From Beijerinckiaceae bacterium (lineage in GTDB: Bacteria; Pseudomonadota; Alphaproteobacteria; Rhizobiales; Beijerinckiaceae), in contig JAPZSB010000010.1 in NCBI GenBank assembly GCA_027531565.1, positions 62,001 to 126,000 on the forward strand: a stretch of 64,000 nt of DNA, read 5' to 3'. The notes below the pieces were generated by a model. It saw nothing but the letters and a program-made list of their open reading frames with translations. It was not told the DNA's origin and made no database searches. Both the position numbers and the translations under genes were made by a program. Shown one piece after another: positions 50,463 through 60,813 of this stretch; position 1 is the stretch's first letter; every line of letters starts with the position of its first letter.

Positions 50463-53400
50463 GTGTCGGGCCCGGGCTTTATCCACCTGCATGTGCATTC
50501 CTCCTATTCGCTGCTTCAGGGCGCGTTGCGGATCGGCGATCTCGGCAAGCTCGCCGCTTCGGACAGGATGCCCGCCCTGGCCCTGACCGATACGAACAAC
50601 CTGTTCGGGGCCCTCGAATTTTCCGAGAAGATGGTCGCGCTGGGCATCCAGCCGATTGTCGGAATCGAGATGCTGGTCGATTTCGGCGACCGGCCGCCGG
50701 CGCGGAACCGGCCCAACCATCACGACGAAGCGCGCGGCATGCTCGTGCTGCTGGCGGCCTCCGAAGAGGGGTATGCCAACCTGATGGCCCTTTCGAGCCG
50801 GGCCTTCCTCGATTCGCCCGCCCATGAGGGCGTGCATCTGCCGGTGGACCGGCTTCGTGGCCGGACCGGCGGGCTGATCGCCCTGACCGGCGGCGCGGCC
50901 GGGCCCGTCAACCGGGCCTTCGGGCTGGGCGGGGTGGATCTGGCGGCGGCGCGGCTCTCTGCGCTGGCCACGCTTTTCCCGGACCGGCTCTATCTCGAGA
51001 TCGAGCGGTTCGGCCTGCGGGAGGCCGCCGGAATCGAGGAGCGTTTGCTTGATTTCGCGGAGAACGAGAAGCTTCCGGTTGTTGCCGCCAACAACGTGCA
51101 TTTCGGCAAGGCCGAGGATTTCGAGGCGCATGATGCGCTGCTCTGCATTGCCGGCGGGCATTCGGTCGACGAGGCGGAGCGGCCGCGGCTGACGCCCGAG
51201 CACCGCTTCAAGACCCGGGCGGAGATGATGGCGCTGTTCGCCGATCTGCCGGCCGCGCTGGATGCGAGTGTCGAGATCGCGCAGCGCTGTCATGTCCGGC
51301 CGCGGACGCGGAAACCCATCCTGCCGCGATTCACCTCCGGGTCCGAGGAGGGGGCGGAGGCTCTGGAACTGCGCCGGCAGGCGGAGGAGGGGCTGCGCGC
51401 CCGGCTGGCGGCGCATGGTCCGGCAACCGGCCTCTCGGTGGCGGATTACGAGGAGCGGCTGGCCTTCGAGCTCGGCGTGATCGAGCGGATGCAATATCCA
51501 GGCTATTTCCTGATCGTGGCCGATTTCATCAAATGGGCCAAGGGGGAGGGCATTCCTGTCGGGCCGGGGCGCGGCTCGGGGGCCGGCTCGCTTGTGGCCT
51601 ATTCGCTGACCATCACCGATCTCGATCCTCTGCGTTACGGGCTGTTCTTCGAGCGGTTCCTCAACCCGGAACGCGTCTCGATGCCGGATTTCGACATCGA
51701 TTTCTGTCAGGACCGCCGCGATGAGGTCATCCGCTACGTGGTCGGGCGGTATGGCGAGGGCCGGGTCGCGCAGATCATCACCTTCGGCACCCTGCTCGCG
51801 CGCGGGGTGATGCGCGATGTCGGGCGCGTCCTTGGCCTGCGCTATGGTGAGGTTGACCGGCTGACCAAGCTCGTGCCGCAGAATCCGGCCAATCCGATCA
51901 CGCTCGAGAAGGCCATTGCCGAGGAGCCGCAATTGCGGGCTGCTGCGGAAGAGAATGAGGCGGTCGGGCGCATGCTGGGCATCGCGCAGAGGCTTGAAGG
52001 GCTCTATCGCCATGCCTCGACCCATGCGGCGGGCATCGTGATCGGCGACCGGCCGCTCGAGGAGCTTGTCCCGCTCTACCGCGATCCGAAATCCGACATG
52101 CCTGTCACCCAGTTCAACATGAAATGGGTCGAGCCGGCCGGACTGGTGAAATTCGACTTTCTCGGCCTGAAGACGCTGACGATCCTGCAGGGCGCGGTGG
52201 ACCTGCTGGCGGAGCAGGGCATCGCGGTCGACCTGCTGCAGATCCCGCTCGACGATGCGAAGAGCTACGCCATGCTCTCGCGCGGGGAGACGGTCGGCGT
52301 GTTCCAGGTGGAATCGGGCGGGATGCGACGGGCGCTGGTCGACATGAAGCCCGACCGGATCGAGGATATCATTGCTCTGGTCGCGCTCTACCGTCCGGGG
52401 CCGATGGCGAATATTCCGGTCTATTGCGATGTGAAGCACGGGCGGCGCGCGCCGGATTATGCGCATCCCTTGCTCGAACCAATCCTCGAGGAGACCTGCG
52501 GCGTCATCGTCTATCAGGAACAGGTGATGCAGATCGCCAAGGTCATGTCCGGCTATTCCCTCGGGGAAGCCGACATGCTCCGCCGTGCGATGGGCAAGAA
52601 GATCAAGGCGGAGATGGATGCGCAGCGTGCCCGCTTCGTCGAGGGTGCGGTGACAAACGGCGTCGCCGAGGCGGATGCGGATTCGATCTTCGACCTGCTG
52701 GCCCGCTTCGCCGATTACGGCTTCAACAAGAGCCATGCTGCCGCCTATGCGGTTGTCGCCTACCAGACCGCCTGGCTCAAGGCCAACCACCCGGTCGAGT
52801 TCCTGGCGGCGTCGATGAGCCTCGACCTCTCGAATACCGACAAGCTCGCCGAGTTCCGCCGCGAGGCGCAGCGGATGGGCATCCGCGTCGAGCCGCCGGA
52901 TATCAACCGCTCCGGCGTGAAGTTCGGCGTGCGGAACGGGGCGATCCTCTATGCGCTGGCGGCAATCAAGGGCGTGGGCGTCGAGGCGGCGCGGGCATTG
53001 GTGACCCTGCGGGGCGACCGCCCGTTCCGGTCGGTCACCGATTTCGCGCGGCGGGTCGATCCGAAACTCGTCAACAAGCGGACGCTCGAGCAGCTGATCG
53101 CAGCCGGAGCGTTCGATTCGCTCGAACCCAACCGGGGACGTCTTCTGGCCGGGCTGGAGGCGATCGTGGCCGAATCCCAGGCCCATCAGGCCGAGCTGGC
53201 CAGCGGCCAGGGCGGGCTGTTCGGCGGCGATTCCGATACCGGCCTCGTCCTGCCGGAGGCGCAGCCGCTCTCGCTGACGGAACGGCTGCGGCGGGAGCAT
53301 TCCGCCGTCGGCTTTTTCCTGAGCGGTCATCCGCTCGACCAGTTCGAGACCCTGCTCGACCGGGCCAGCCTGACCGATTTCGCGCGGTTCCAGCAGGCGG

Positions 53401-53915
53401 TGAAGAACGGCGCCACCCATGCGCGGATGGCGGCGACATTGCTTGATGTCGATATCCGCCGGACCCGGAACGGCAACAAGATCGGCATCGCGCAGTTCTC
53501 CGACCGGACGGGCCAGTTCGAGGCGATGGTCTTTTCGGAGGGGCTCGCCAAGTACCGCGCGATGCTGGAACCGGGGACGGCCCTGTTCCTCACGCTCGCG
53601 GGGTCGGTCGATGGCGAGGATCTCCGTCTTCGGGTTCTCGATATGGAGCCGCTGGAGCGCGCGCTCCAGCGCACGCAGAAGGGGATCCGCGTCTTCCTGG
53701 CCGATCCGCAGGGCGCGCGCGAGCGGGGCGAGGCGACGCTGTCTGCCTTGGACCGGATGTTGCGCCGGGGCGGCGATGGGGAGGTTTCGCTCACCGTCAT
53801 GCTGTCGGATGGCGGCGAGGTGGATCTGCGTCTGAAGGGCCGTTTTGACCTCGGCAGCGAGCATATGGCGCAGATTTCGGCGATTCCCGGCGTGCTGGAC
53901 ATCAAGCCCTACTGA
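50463..53915 (+). CDS. dnaE: DNA polymerase III subunit alpha
   Basis: A 1150-residue replicative polymerase. It begins at GTG 50463 with AGGGGAGG upstream. The N-terminal PHP domain shows [15 protein letters not shown]; the catalytic palm has [17 protein letters not shown] with the metal-binding aspartates, and later [10 protein letters not shown] and [15 protein letters not shown]-terminal OB fold (about 1000 on) ends the protein. This is the main DnaE, not the error-prone DnaE2, judging by length and domain order. Confidence 0.97.
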   Translation: MSGPGFIHLHVHSSYSLLQGALRIGDLGKLAASDRMPALALTDTNNLFGALEFSEKMVALGIQPIVGIEMLVDFGDRPPARNRPNHHDEARGMLVLLAASEEGYANLMALSSRAFLDSPAHEGVHLPVDRLRGRTGGLIALTGGAAGPVNRAFGLGGVDLAAARLSALATLFPDRLYLEIERFGLREAAGIEERLLDFAENEKLPVVAANNVHFGKAEDFEAHDALLCIAGGHSVDEAERPRLTPEHRFKTRAEMMALFADLPAALDASVEIAQRCHVRPRTRKPILPRFTSGSEEGAEALELRRQAEEGLRARLAAHGPATGLSVADYEERLAFELGVIERMQYPGYFLIVADFIKWAKGEGIPVGPGRGSGAGSLVAYSLTITDLDPLRYGLFFERFLNPERVSMPDFDIDFCQDRRDEVIRYVVGRYGEGRVAQIITFGTLLARGVMRDVGRVLGLRYGEVDRLTKLVPQNPANPITLEKAIAEEPQLRAAAEENEAVGRMLGIAQRLEGLYRHASTHAAGIVIGDRPLEELVPLYRDPKSDMPVTQFNMKWVEPAGLVKFDFLGLKTLTILQGAVDLLAEQGIAVDLLQIPLDDAKSYAMLSRGETVGVFQVESGGMRRALVDMKPDRIEDIIALVALYRPGPMANIPVYCDVKHGRRAPDYAHPLLEPILEETCGVIVYQEQVMQIAKVMSGYSLGEADMLRRAMGKKIKAEMDAQRARFVEGAVTNGVAEADADSIFDLLARFADYGFNKSHAAAYAVVAYQTAWLKANHPVEFLAASMSLDLSNTDKLAEFRREAQRMGIRVEPPDINRSGVKFGVRNGAILYALAAIKGVGVEAARALVTLRGDRPFRSVTDFARRVDPKLVNKRTLEQLIAAGAFDSLEPNRGRLLAGLEAIVAESQAHQAELASGQGGLFGGDSDTGLVLPEAQPLSLTERLRREHSAVGFFLSGHPLDQFETLLDRASLTDFARFQQAVKNGATHARMAATLLDVDIRRTRNGNKIGIAQFSDRTGQFEAMVFSEGLAKYRAMLEPGTALFLTLAGSVDGEDLRLRVLDMEPLERALQRTQKGIRVFLADPQGARERGEATLSALDRMLRRGGDGEVSLTVMLSDGGEVDLRLKGRFDLGSEHMAQISAIPGVLDIKPY

Positions 53916-54081
53916 ACAGGGTGCCCCTCGGCCGGCGGGGCTGATGCGGGAAGGCGCTTGCATTTTCCCGGGATATCGATTAGGCGCGCATCATTCCTCA
54001 CGCAGGGCTGTCGATTTCGATCGATCCGGTGTCGCCGGCTGGCGGCTCTTACCCCTGCGGCGGCCCAACCGGAGAAGAACC

Positions 54082-55074
54082 ATGGCGCTACCCGATTTCT
54101 CGATGCGTCAGCTGCTTGAAGCTGGCGCGCATTTTGGTCACCAGTCGCATCGCTGGAACCCGAAAATGGCCCCGTACATTTTCGGCACCCGCAACAACAT
54201 CCATATCATCGATCTCGCGCAGACCGTGCCGATGCTCTATCGCGCGCTCGAGGCGATCTCGGACACGGTGGCCCGCGGCGGCCGCATCCTGCTGGTCGGC
54301 ACCAAGCGCCAGGCCCAGGACCCGATCGCGCAGGCTGCAAAGGCCTCGGCGCAGTATTATGTCAATTCGCGCTGGCTCGGCGGCATGCTGACCAACTGGA
54401 AGACGATTTCGAACTCGATCCAGCGCCTGCGCAAGGTGGACGAGATCCTCGCGGGCGGCGCTGTCGGCCTGACCAAGAAAGAGCGCCTGATGCTCAGCCG
54501 CGAGCAGGAAAAGCTGACGCGTGCGCTCGGCGGCATCAAGGATATGGGCGGCACGCCCGACCTCCTGTTCGTGATCGACACGAACAAGGAACAGCTGGCC
54601 ATCCAGGAAGCCAACCGTCTCAACATCCCGGTTGTGGCGATTGTCGACACCAATTGCGATCCGGACGGCGTGACCTTCCCGATCCCGGCGAATGACGATG
54701 CCGGCCGCGCCCTCGCGCTCTATTGCGAACTCGTGGCCCGCGCTGCCGTTGACGGCATCTCGCGCAGCCAGTCCTCGCTCGGCATCGATCTCGGCGCGTC
54801 GGAAGCCCCGGTCGCCGAGGATCTGCCGTCGGTGGCGACCGGCGAAGGCTTCGTGCGCCTCTCGGCGCCGCAAGGTGCGCCGGACGACCTGTCGAAGCTG
54901 GGCGGCGTCGGCCCGCAGCTTTCGACCAAGCTCAACGAATACGGCATCTTCCATTTCTGGCAGCTCGCTGCCATGTCGGAAGCTGACCTCGCCGCCCTTG
55001 ATGCCGCGCTGAAGCTGAATGGCCGTGCCGGCCGCGAAGGCTGGCTCGATACGGCGCGCGCCCTCGCGGCGTGA
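54082..55074 (+). CDS. rpsB: 30S ribosomal protein S2 with a C-terminal extension
   Basis: A 330-residue S2; E. coli S2 is 241. Residues 1-232 are the normal protein ([38 protein letters not shown]). Residues 267-328 form a helix-hairpin-helix-like domain, [20 protein letters not shown]...[16 protein letters not shown], like the one on NuoE. The ATG at 54082 has GGAGAAG upstream. The 166 bp between dnaE and rpsB should contain the rpsB promoter and leader. Confidence 0.96.
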   Translation: MALPDFSMRQLLEAGAHFGHQSHRWNPKMAPYIFGTRNNIHIIDLAQTVPMLYRALEAISDTVARGGRILLVGTKRQAQDPIAQAAKASAQYYVNSRWLGGMLTNWKTISNSIQRLRKVDEILAGGAVGLTKKERLMLSREQEKLTRALGGIKDMGGTPDLLFVIDTNKEQLAIQEANRLNIPVVAIVDTNCDPDGVTFPIPANDDAGRALALYCELVARAAVDGISRSQSSLGIDLGASEAPVAEDLPSVATGEGFVRLSAPQGAPDDLSKLGGVGPQLSTKLNEYGIFHFWQLAAMSEADLAALDAALKLNGRAGREGWLDTARALAA

Positions 55075-55176
55075 TTGCGGCCGGGTGCCGGTTCCCGCCA
55101 GGCGGGGCCGGCTTCCGGCGGGGTATTCTGTCATCGTGCCGTGGCACTGGCCGCGCAGGGTGACGCTGATGTCATG

Positions 55177-55204
55177 GGCCGCAGCCTTGGGTTGCGGCCT
55201 CTTG
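55177..55204 (+). terminator. Hairpin between rpsB and tsf
   Basis: GGCCGCA (55177-55183) and TGCGGCC (55193-55199) form a 7-bp stem with a 9-nt loop, followed by TCTTGCT. It may be a partial terminator that lowers tsf transcription relative to rpsB. Confidence 0.45.
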
Positions 55205-55236
55205 CTGAGAATTCAAGGACAGGAAAGGGATCGGCC

Positions 55237-56166
55237 ATGGCGGCGATTACCGCGAGTATGGTGAGCGAACTGCGTCAGGCGACCGGCGCAGGCATGATGG
55301 ACTGCAAGGCCGCGCTGACGGAAACCGGCGGCGATATCGAGGCGGCGGTTGACTGGCTGCGCAAGAAGGGCCTCGCCAAGGCCGCCAAGAAGGCCGGCCG
55401 CGTTGCGGCGGAAGGCCTTGTCGGTCTTGCGGTTTCCGGCACGCGCGGCGTGGTGGTGGAAGTCAATTCCGAAACCGATTTCGTGGCCCGGAACGACCAG
55501 TTCCAGGAACTGGTGCGCTCGGTTGCCGGCGTCGCCCTGGGCGGCAATGGCGATGTCGAGGCGCTGAAGAACGCGGCCCATCCGGCCGGGGGCACCGTGC
55601 AGGAAGCGGTGGCCAATGCCGTGGCGACCGTGGGCGAGAACATGACGCTCCGCCGTGTCGGCCTGCTGAGCGTATCGCAGGGCGTGGTGGCCTCGTACAT
55701 GCACAACTCGGTCGGGGACGGCCTCGGCAAGATTGGCGTGCTCGTCGCGCTTGAGTCGTCGGGCAATGCCGAGGCGCTGCAGGCGATTGGCCGGCAGGTG
55801 GCCATGCATATCGCCGCGACCAACCCGCAGGGTCTCGACGGCAACTCGATCGACCCCGCCATTGTCGAGCGCGAGCGCGCTGTCCTCGCGGACAAGGCCC
55901 GCGCCAGCGGCAAGCCGGAAGCGGTGATCGAGAAGATCGTCGAATCGGGCATCAAGACCTTCTTCAAGGAAGTCACCCTGGTCGATCAGCCGTTCGTCCA
56001 CGATTCGTCGAAGACCGTGGCGCAGGCCGTCAACGAGGCGGCCAAGGCCGCCGGCGCGCCGATCGTGCTCAAGGGCTATCTCCGGTTCGGCCTCGGCGAG
56101 GGGATCGAGAAAGAAACCTCTGATTTCGCGGCCGAGGTGGCTGCGGCGGCGGGCGGAAACGCGTAA
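55237..56166 (+). CDS. tsf: Elongation factor Ts
   Basis: A 309-residue nucleotide exchange factor for EF-Tu. [18 protein letters not shown] (residues 12-29) is the N-terminal signature with the UBA-like domain, and [11 protein letters not shown] marks the core contact with EF-Tu. Normal length. Confidence 0.97.
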   Translation: MAAITASMVSELRQATGAGMMDCKAALTETGGDIEAAVDWLRKKGLAKAAKKAGRVAAEGLVGLAVSGTRGVVVEVNSETDFVARNDQFQELVRSVAGVALGGNGDVEALKNAAHPAGGTVQEAVANAVATVGENMTLRRVGLLSVSQGVVASYMHNSVGDGLGKIGVLVALESSGNAEALQAIGRQVAMHIAATNPQGLDGNSIDPAIVERERAVLADKARASGKPEAVIEKIVESGIKTFFKEVTLVDQPFVHDSSKTVAQAVNEAAKAAGAPIVLKGYLRFGLGEGIEKETSDFAAEVAAAAGGNA

Positions 56167-56203
56167 GTTGCCGGCAGCGATCCTGCCGAAACAAGAGACG
56201 GTC

Positions 56204-56227
56204 AAAGGCGGCGCGAGCCGCCTTTTT
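56204..56227 (+). terminator. Intrinsic terminator of tsf
   Basis: AAAGGCGGC (56204-56212) and GCCGCCTTT (56217-56225) form a 9-bp stem with a GCGA tetraloop, followed by further T. It separates tsf from pyrH. Confidence 0.9.
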
Positions 56228-56289
56228 CATGAGAGCGCATCGCGGAACTGCTGCGGTGCCCCCAACGTGCCCAGAGTGAGGAGCAGACG

Positions 56290-57018
56290 ATGACGGAACG
56301 AGGCGGCGTGCCGGTTTTCAAGCGGGCCCTGGTGAAGTTGTCGGGCGAGGCGATGATGGGGTCCGAAGCCTTCGGCATCCATCAGCCGACGGTTCGGCAG
56401 ATCGCCGAGGATCTGATCGAGGCGGTCGAGCTCGGGGTCGAGATCGCCGTGGTTGTCGGCGGGGGCAACATCTTCCGCGGCGCGCAGATGCACGGCATGG
56501 GCCTCTCCCGACCGGCGGCGGATTCCATGGGCATGCTCGGCACGGTGATGAATGTCATCGCGCTCGAGGCCCAGCTGACGGCGCTCGGGGCGCCGGCACG
56601 GGCCATGTCCGGCGTGGCGATGCCCTCCGTCGTCGAGACCTATACCCGCCAGCAGGCGATGGACCACCTGACCAAGGGCCGGATCGTGCTGCTGGCCGGC
56701 GGCACGGGCAATCCGTTCTTCACCACCGATACCGGGGGCGCCCTGCGCGCGGCCGAGCTGGAATGCGATGTCCTGCTCAAGGCGACGCAGGTCGATGGTG
56801 TCTACACGGCCGATCCGCGCAAGGACCCCGCGGCGAAGCGCTATGAGAAGGTCAGCTTCGACGAGGTGATCCGCAACGATCTCAAGGTGATGGACACGGC
56901 AGCTTTCGCGCTGGCACGGGATGCGCGCCTGCCGATCGCGGTATTCGCGATCCAGGAGCGGGGCTCGATCGCCTCCGTGCTGAAAGGCGAGGGGCGTTTC
57001 ACACTCGTCACCTTCTGA
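56290..57018 (+). CDS. pyrH: Uridylate kinase
   Basis: A 242-residue hexameric UMP kinase of the amino-acid kinase fold. KRALVKLSGEAMMG, VVVGGGNIFRG and GGTGNPFFTTDT are the nucleotide- and UMP-binding signatures; VDGVYTADPRKDP is conserved. GAGGAGCAG precedes the ATG. Confidence 0.97.
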   Translation: MTERGGVPVFKRALVKLSGEAMMGSEAFGIHQPTVRQIAEDLIEAVELGVEIAVVVGGGNIFRGAQMHGMGLSRPAADSMGMLGTVMNVIALEAQLTALGAPARAMSGVAMPSVVETYTRQQAMDHLTKGRIVLLAGGTGNPFFTTDTGGALRAAELECDVLLKATQVDGVYTADPRKDPAAKRYEKVSFDEVIRNDLKVMDTAAFALARDARLPIAVFAIQERGSIASVLKGEGRFTLVTF

Positions 57019-57131
57019 GTGACGGGTTTCCGGCATCGCCGGCTTGATCTTTATTTCCGCTTCCGACAAGGAAACGGCACAGCAGAAGGGACGCGCGGCA
57101 CGCGCCGCGTCAACCCCAGGAGGAACTTCAG

Positions 57132-57689
57132 ATGAGCGGATTTGATCTTCAGGATGTGAAGCGGCGCATGACCGGTTCCGTTCAGGCCTTGAAGAATGAC
57201 CTGGCCTCGCTGCGGACGGGCCGCGCCTCGTCCAATATCCTCGACCCGGTGGAAGTCGAGGCCTATGGCGCGCGGATGCCGCTGGCCCAGGTGGCCACGG
57301 TCAGCGTGCCGGAACCGCGCCTGCTCTCGGTGGCTGTCTGGGATCGGGGCATGGTCGGCGCCGTCGAGAAGGCCATCCGCGAATCGTCGCTCGGCCTCAG
57401 CCCGCAGACCGAGGGGCAGACCATCCGCCTCCGGATTCCGGAGCTCAACGAGCAGCGCCGCAAGGAAATGGTGAAAGTGGCGCATAAATACACCGAGAAT
57501 GCCCGGATCGCCGCCCGCCATGTCCGCCGCGACGCGCTGGACGTGCTCAAGAAGCTCGAGAAGGACGGCAAGATGAGCGAGGACGAATCCGCCCGCCATG
57601 CCGACCAGGTCCAGAAGGCGACCGACCAGACGATCCAGGAAATCGACGCCCTCCTGGTCCAGAAGGAAAAGGAAATCATGCAGGTGTAA
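57132..57689 (+). CDS. frr: Ribosome recycling factor
   Basis: A 185-residue factor that splits post-termination ribosomes with EF-G. The three-helix-bundle sequence [21 protein letters not shown] and [20 protein letters not shown] is standard. AGGAGGAA precedes the start. Confidence 0.97.
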   Translation: MSGFDLQDVKRRMTGSVQALKNDLASLRTGRASSNILDPVEVEAYGARMPLAQVATVSVPEPRLLSVAVWDRGMVGAVEKAIRESSLGLSPQTEGQTIRLRIPELNEQRRKEMVKVAHKYTENARIAARHVRRDALDVLKKLEKDGKMSEDESARHADQVQKATDQTIQEIDALLVQKEKEIMQV

Positions 57690-57809
57690 GCCTGCCGGGG
57701 TCCTGCCGGCGGGTTGCATTCCCGTTGCGCTTCGTATTCTGTCTTCGCCCAACGGGCCGGATGGCGCGCCAGCCGCCGTCGCCCGGATCCTCAGGAGGAT
57801 AGCTGCGCC

Positions 57810-58571
57810 ATGCCGGGGTCGCTCAACCCATTGGCCACGGAACCGGGCCAGCCGGCCGAGGGCGCTCCAAGCCATTTCGGCGTGACGCATCTTGCGCTGA
57901 TCATGGATGGCAATGGCCGCTGGGCGACCCGGCAGGGCCTGCCGCGGCTGGCTGGCCACCGCGCGGGGCTCGAGGCTGTCCGCCGTCTGGTCCGGGCCTG
58001 CATCGAGCGGAACATCCCCTACCTGACGCTGTTTTCCTTCTCGACCGAGAACTGGGCCCGGCCGGCCGAGGAAGTCGGCGAGCTGATGCGCCTGTTGCGG
58101 TTCTTCGTCCGCAGCGATCTCGCCACGCTCAACCGGCAGAATGTCCGGATCCGCGTGATCGGCGAGCGTGAAGGGCTGGCGCCCGATATCCTGCGCATTC
58201 TCGACGAGGCCCAGACCACGACCGCCACCAATACCGGCCTCACGCTGGTCATCGCTTTCAATTACGGCTCGCGGGCAGAGCTGGCCCGGGCGGCCCGGAA
58301 GCTCGCGGCCGAGGTTGCCGCCGGCAGGCTGGCACCCGCGCAGATCGACGAGGATGCGATTTCCGCAGCGCTCGACACGCAGGGCATGCCCGATCCCGAT
58401 CTCCTGATCCGGACCAGCGGCGAGCAGCGGATCTCGAATTTCCTGCTCTGGCAGGGCGCCTATACCGAGCTGGTCTTCACGCCCGTGCTCTGGCCGGATT
58501 TCGACGAGACCGCGCTGGATGCCGCGCTGCGGGAATTCGGCCAGCGGCAGCGCCGGTTCGGCGGGATCTAG
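57810..58571 (+). CDS. uppS: Isoprenyl transferase (undecaprenyl diphosphate synthase)
   Basis: A 253-residue cis-prenyltransferase that makes the C55 lipid carrier. ALIMDGNGRWA holds the catalytic Asp33; TLFSFSTENWARP and DLLIRTSGEQRISNFLLWQGAYTEL complete the signatures. The first 20 residues are a weakly conserved lead. Confidence 0.96.
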   Translation: MPGSLNPLATEPGQPAEGAPSHFGVTHLALIMDGNGRWATRQGLPRLAGHRAGLEAVRRLVRACIERNIPYLTLFSFSTENWARPAEEVGELMRLLRFFVRSDLATLNRQNVRIRVIGEREGLAPDILRILDEAQTTTATNTGLTLVIAFNYGSRAELARAARKLAAEVAAGRLAPAQIDEDAISAALDTQGMPDPDLLIRTSGEQRISNFLLWQGAYTELVFTPVLWPDFDETALDAALREFGQRQRRFGGI

Positions 58572-58624
58572 AACAAAAAGAACAAGCCGGGCAGGGCGGT
58601 CGCAGCGGGGAGGCGGGGCGGCAT

Positions 58625-59302
58625 ATGGGTGAGCTGGGATTGCGGATCATCTCCGCTGTCATCCTCGCGGGCATGGCGCTGGCCAGTGCCTGGTGGGGCG
58701 GCGCCGTCTTCGTGATCGTCTGGGGTGCGCTGGCCGGGCTGGTGCTGGTCGAATGGCTCAAGATCGTCTGGAGCAAACCGGCCCGGTGGATCTGGGCCGT
58801 TTCCGGCGTCGCCTATGCGCTGGCCTTGTTCCTGTCGATGTGGCTGCTGCGGAGCGATGACCGGCTGGGATTCATCGCCGTGCTGTTCCTGTTCGCCATC
58901 GTCTGGGCCACGGATGTGCTGGCCTATTTCACGGGGCGGACGTTCGGCGGGCCGAAGCTGGCGCCGCGGATCTCGCCGAAAAAGACCTGGTCCGGGATGA
59001 TCGGCGGGGTCGTGGGCGGCACGGCGGCGGGCCTCGTGCTGCTGGCGCTGGCCGGGCTGGAGGTCCGCTGGATCCATGCCGGGCTGGCGGCCCTGCTCTC
59101 GCTGGCCTCGGTGGGAGGCGACCTGTTCGAATCGGCCTTCAAGCGCCATTTCGCGGTCAAGGATTCGGGCCAGCTCATTCCCGGCCATGGCGGCTTCATG
59201 GACAGGCTCGACGGGTTCCTCGTGGCGGCGGCCGTGGCGGCACTGATCGGGATCCTCCATGCCGGCTTCTCGGCCGCCGCATCGGGGCTTCTGGAATGGT
59301 AG
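58625..59302 (+). CDS. cdsA: Phosphatidate cytidylyltransferase
   Basis: A 225-residue multi-span enzyme that forms CDP-diacylglycerol. The CDS signature ESAFKRHFAVKDSGQLIPGHGG and DRLDG is intact, as is the upstream WATDVLAYFTGRTFGGPKL. It is shorter than E. coli CdsA (285) through fewer N-terminal spans. The next gene is rseP, with no dxr between. Confidence 0.93.
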   Translation: MGELGLRIISAVILAGMALASAWWGGAVFVIVWGALAGLVLVEWLKIVWSKPARWIWAVSGVAYALALFLSMWLLRSDDRLGFIAVLFLFAIVWATDVLAYFTGRTFGGPKLAPRISPKKTWSGMIGGVVGGTAAGLVLLALAGLEVRWIHAGLAALLSLASVGGDLFESAFKRHFAVKDSGQLIPGHGGFMDRLDGFLVAAAVAALIGILHAGFSAAASGLLEW

Positions 59303-59429
59303 GCCCCGGCGCTTAACCATGGCACGCGAAAGCCTGCCGCGTTGCCTTGTGTTTGCCGCAACGGGATGGCACCCCTGTTAAGAGATTATTAAGCTTTTCT
59401 GGCTGCTGGCCAGGTTTCAGAGGTGCCCC

Positions 59430-60581
59430 GTGCCTGACGTTCTCAGTGTTGGAATTACCTGGTTTTCGGCGTTTCTCGGCTATCTCCTGCCGTTTCTCTT
59501 CGTGCTGGCCCTCGTGGTGTTCGTGCACGAGATGGGGCATTTCCTGGTCGGTCGCTGGCTCGGCGTGAAGGTCGAGACCTTTTCTCTCGGCTTCGGCCCG
59601 CGCGTTGCCCGCTTCTATGACCGGAAGGGCACGGAATGGGCGCTCTCCGCCATCCCGCTCGGGGGCTATGTCCGGTTCAAGGGCGATGCGGATGCCTCGT
59701 CGGCGCCGGATCACGCGGGTGCAGCCGCGATGAGCGAGGCGGACCGGCGTGACGCCTTCCCGCACAAATCCGTCGCGGCCCGCGCGGCGATTGTCGCCGC
59801 CGGACCGCTGGCGAATTTCCTGCTGGCTTTCGTGATCTTCACCAGCTGCTTCATGCTGCTGGGGCGCACGCTGGTCGAGCCGATCATTGCCGGCGTGAAC
59901 GAGAATTCCCCGGCTGCGGCGGCCGGTTTCAAGCCGGGCGACCGCGTGATCTCGATCAACGGCCGCAAGGTCCAGAGCTTCGATGACGTGGCCCGCCGCG
60001 TCTCGGTGAGCGAGGGCGACACGCTGACCTTCCTCGTCCAGCGCGAATCGCGCGAGATCGAACTGGTGGGCACGCCGACCATCTATTCCCGCAAGACGAT
60101 TCTCGGCACGGATCGCCGGCCGGTGATGGGCTTTGTCGGCTCGCGTGAGGCGGAACACCATTTCCTGAAGAAGTTCGGGCCGGTCGAGGCCGCCCAGACG
60201 GCGGTGCAGGAGATCGCCTTCGTGATCGACCGCACCGGCGCCTATGTGGCCGGGCTCTTTGCCGGCCGCGAGAAGGCCGACCAGCTCAGCGGTCCGACCC
60301 GGATTGCCTATATCTCCGGCAAGGTCGCGGAATCGGGTCTCGGGCCGCTCTTCATGCTGGCGGGAATCCTGTCGATCTCGATCGGCCTGATCAACCTCCT
60401 CCCTGTGCCGATGCTCGATGGCGGCCATCTCGTCTTCTATGCAATCGAGGCGATCTTCGGCCGGCCGATCAGCCCGCGGGCGCAGGAAATCAGCTTCCGC
60501 GTCGGGTTCGCGCTGGTCATCATGCTCATGCTGTTCTCGACATGGAACGACATTATCCATCTGACAGGACTTGCTTTCTGA
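59430..60581 (+). CDS. rseP: RIP metalloprotease RseP
   Basis: A 383-residue site-2 intramembrane protease. The zinc motif HEMGH is at 33-37; one PDZ domain (about 150-225: VNENSPAAAAGFKPGDRVISINGRK) and the third metal region NLLPVPMLDGGHLVFY follow. It starts at GTG 59430 with AGAGG upstream. It cleaves anti-sigma factors and signal-peptide remnants. Confidence 0.95.
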   Translation: MPDVLSVGITWFSAFLGYLLPFLFVLALVVFVHEMGHFLVGRWLGVKVETFSLGFGPRVARFYDRKGTEWALSAIPLGGYVRFKGDADASSAPDHAGAAAMSEADRRDAFPHKSVAARAAIVAAGPLANFLLAFVIFTSCFMLLGRTLVEPIIAGVNENSPAAAAGFKPGDRVISINGRKVQSFDDVARRVSVSEGDTLTFLVQRESREIELVGTPTIYSRKTILGTDRRPVMGFVGSREAEHHFLKKFGPVEAAQTAVQEIAFVIDRTGAYVAGLFAGREKADQLSGPTRIAYISGKVAESGLGPLFMLAGILSISIGLINLLPVPMLDGGHLVFYAIEAIFGRPISPRAQEISFRVGFALVIMLMLFSTWNDIIHLTGLAF

Positions 60582-60813
60582 GCGCGTTTGGCACAGTTCC
60601 CCGGCACGAATCACGGCGCGGCGCGAAAGCGTTGCGCCGCGACCACGCCGGTTAGGAAATCGTAACCAAGCTGGTCTTCTCGGTTGCATTGCCGGGATGA
60701 TTGGCTAGAAGCAAAGACCGGTGGTGATGTATCCTGCGGTACATGCCGTTCTTTTCGCGGGCCTTTTCAGGCGCTTCCGCGAGGGCGGTCGAAGAATTGG
60801 GGTAGTGGACGGG

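Noticed and set aside
50304-53963. A 1219-codon minus-strand frame opposite dnaE
   Set aside because: Mirror of dnaE codon structure; low-complexity composition and no ribosome site.
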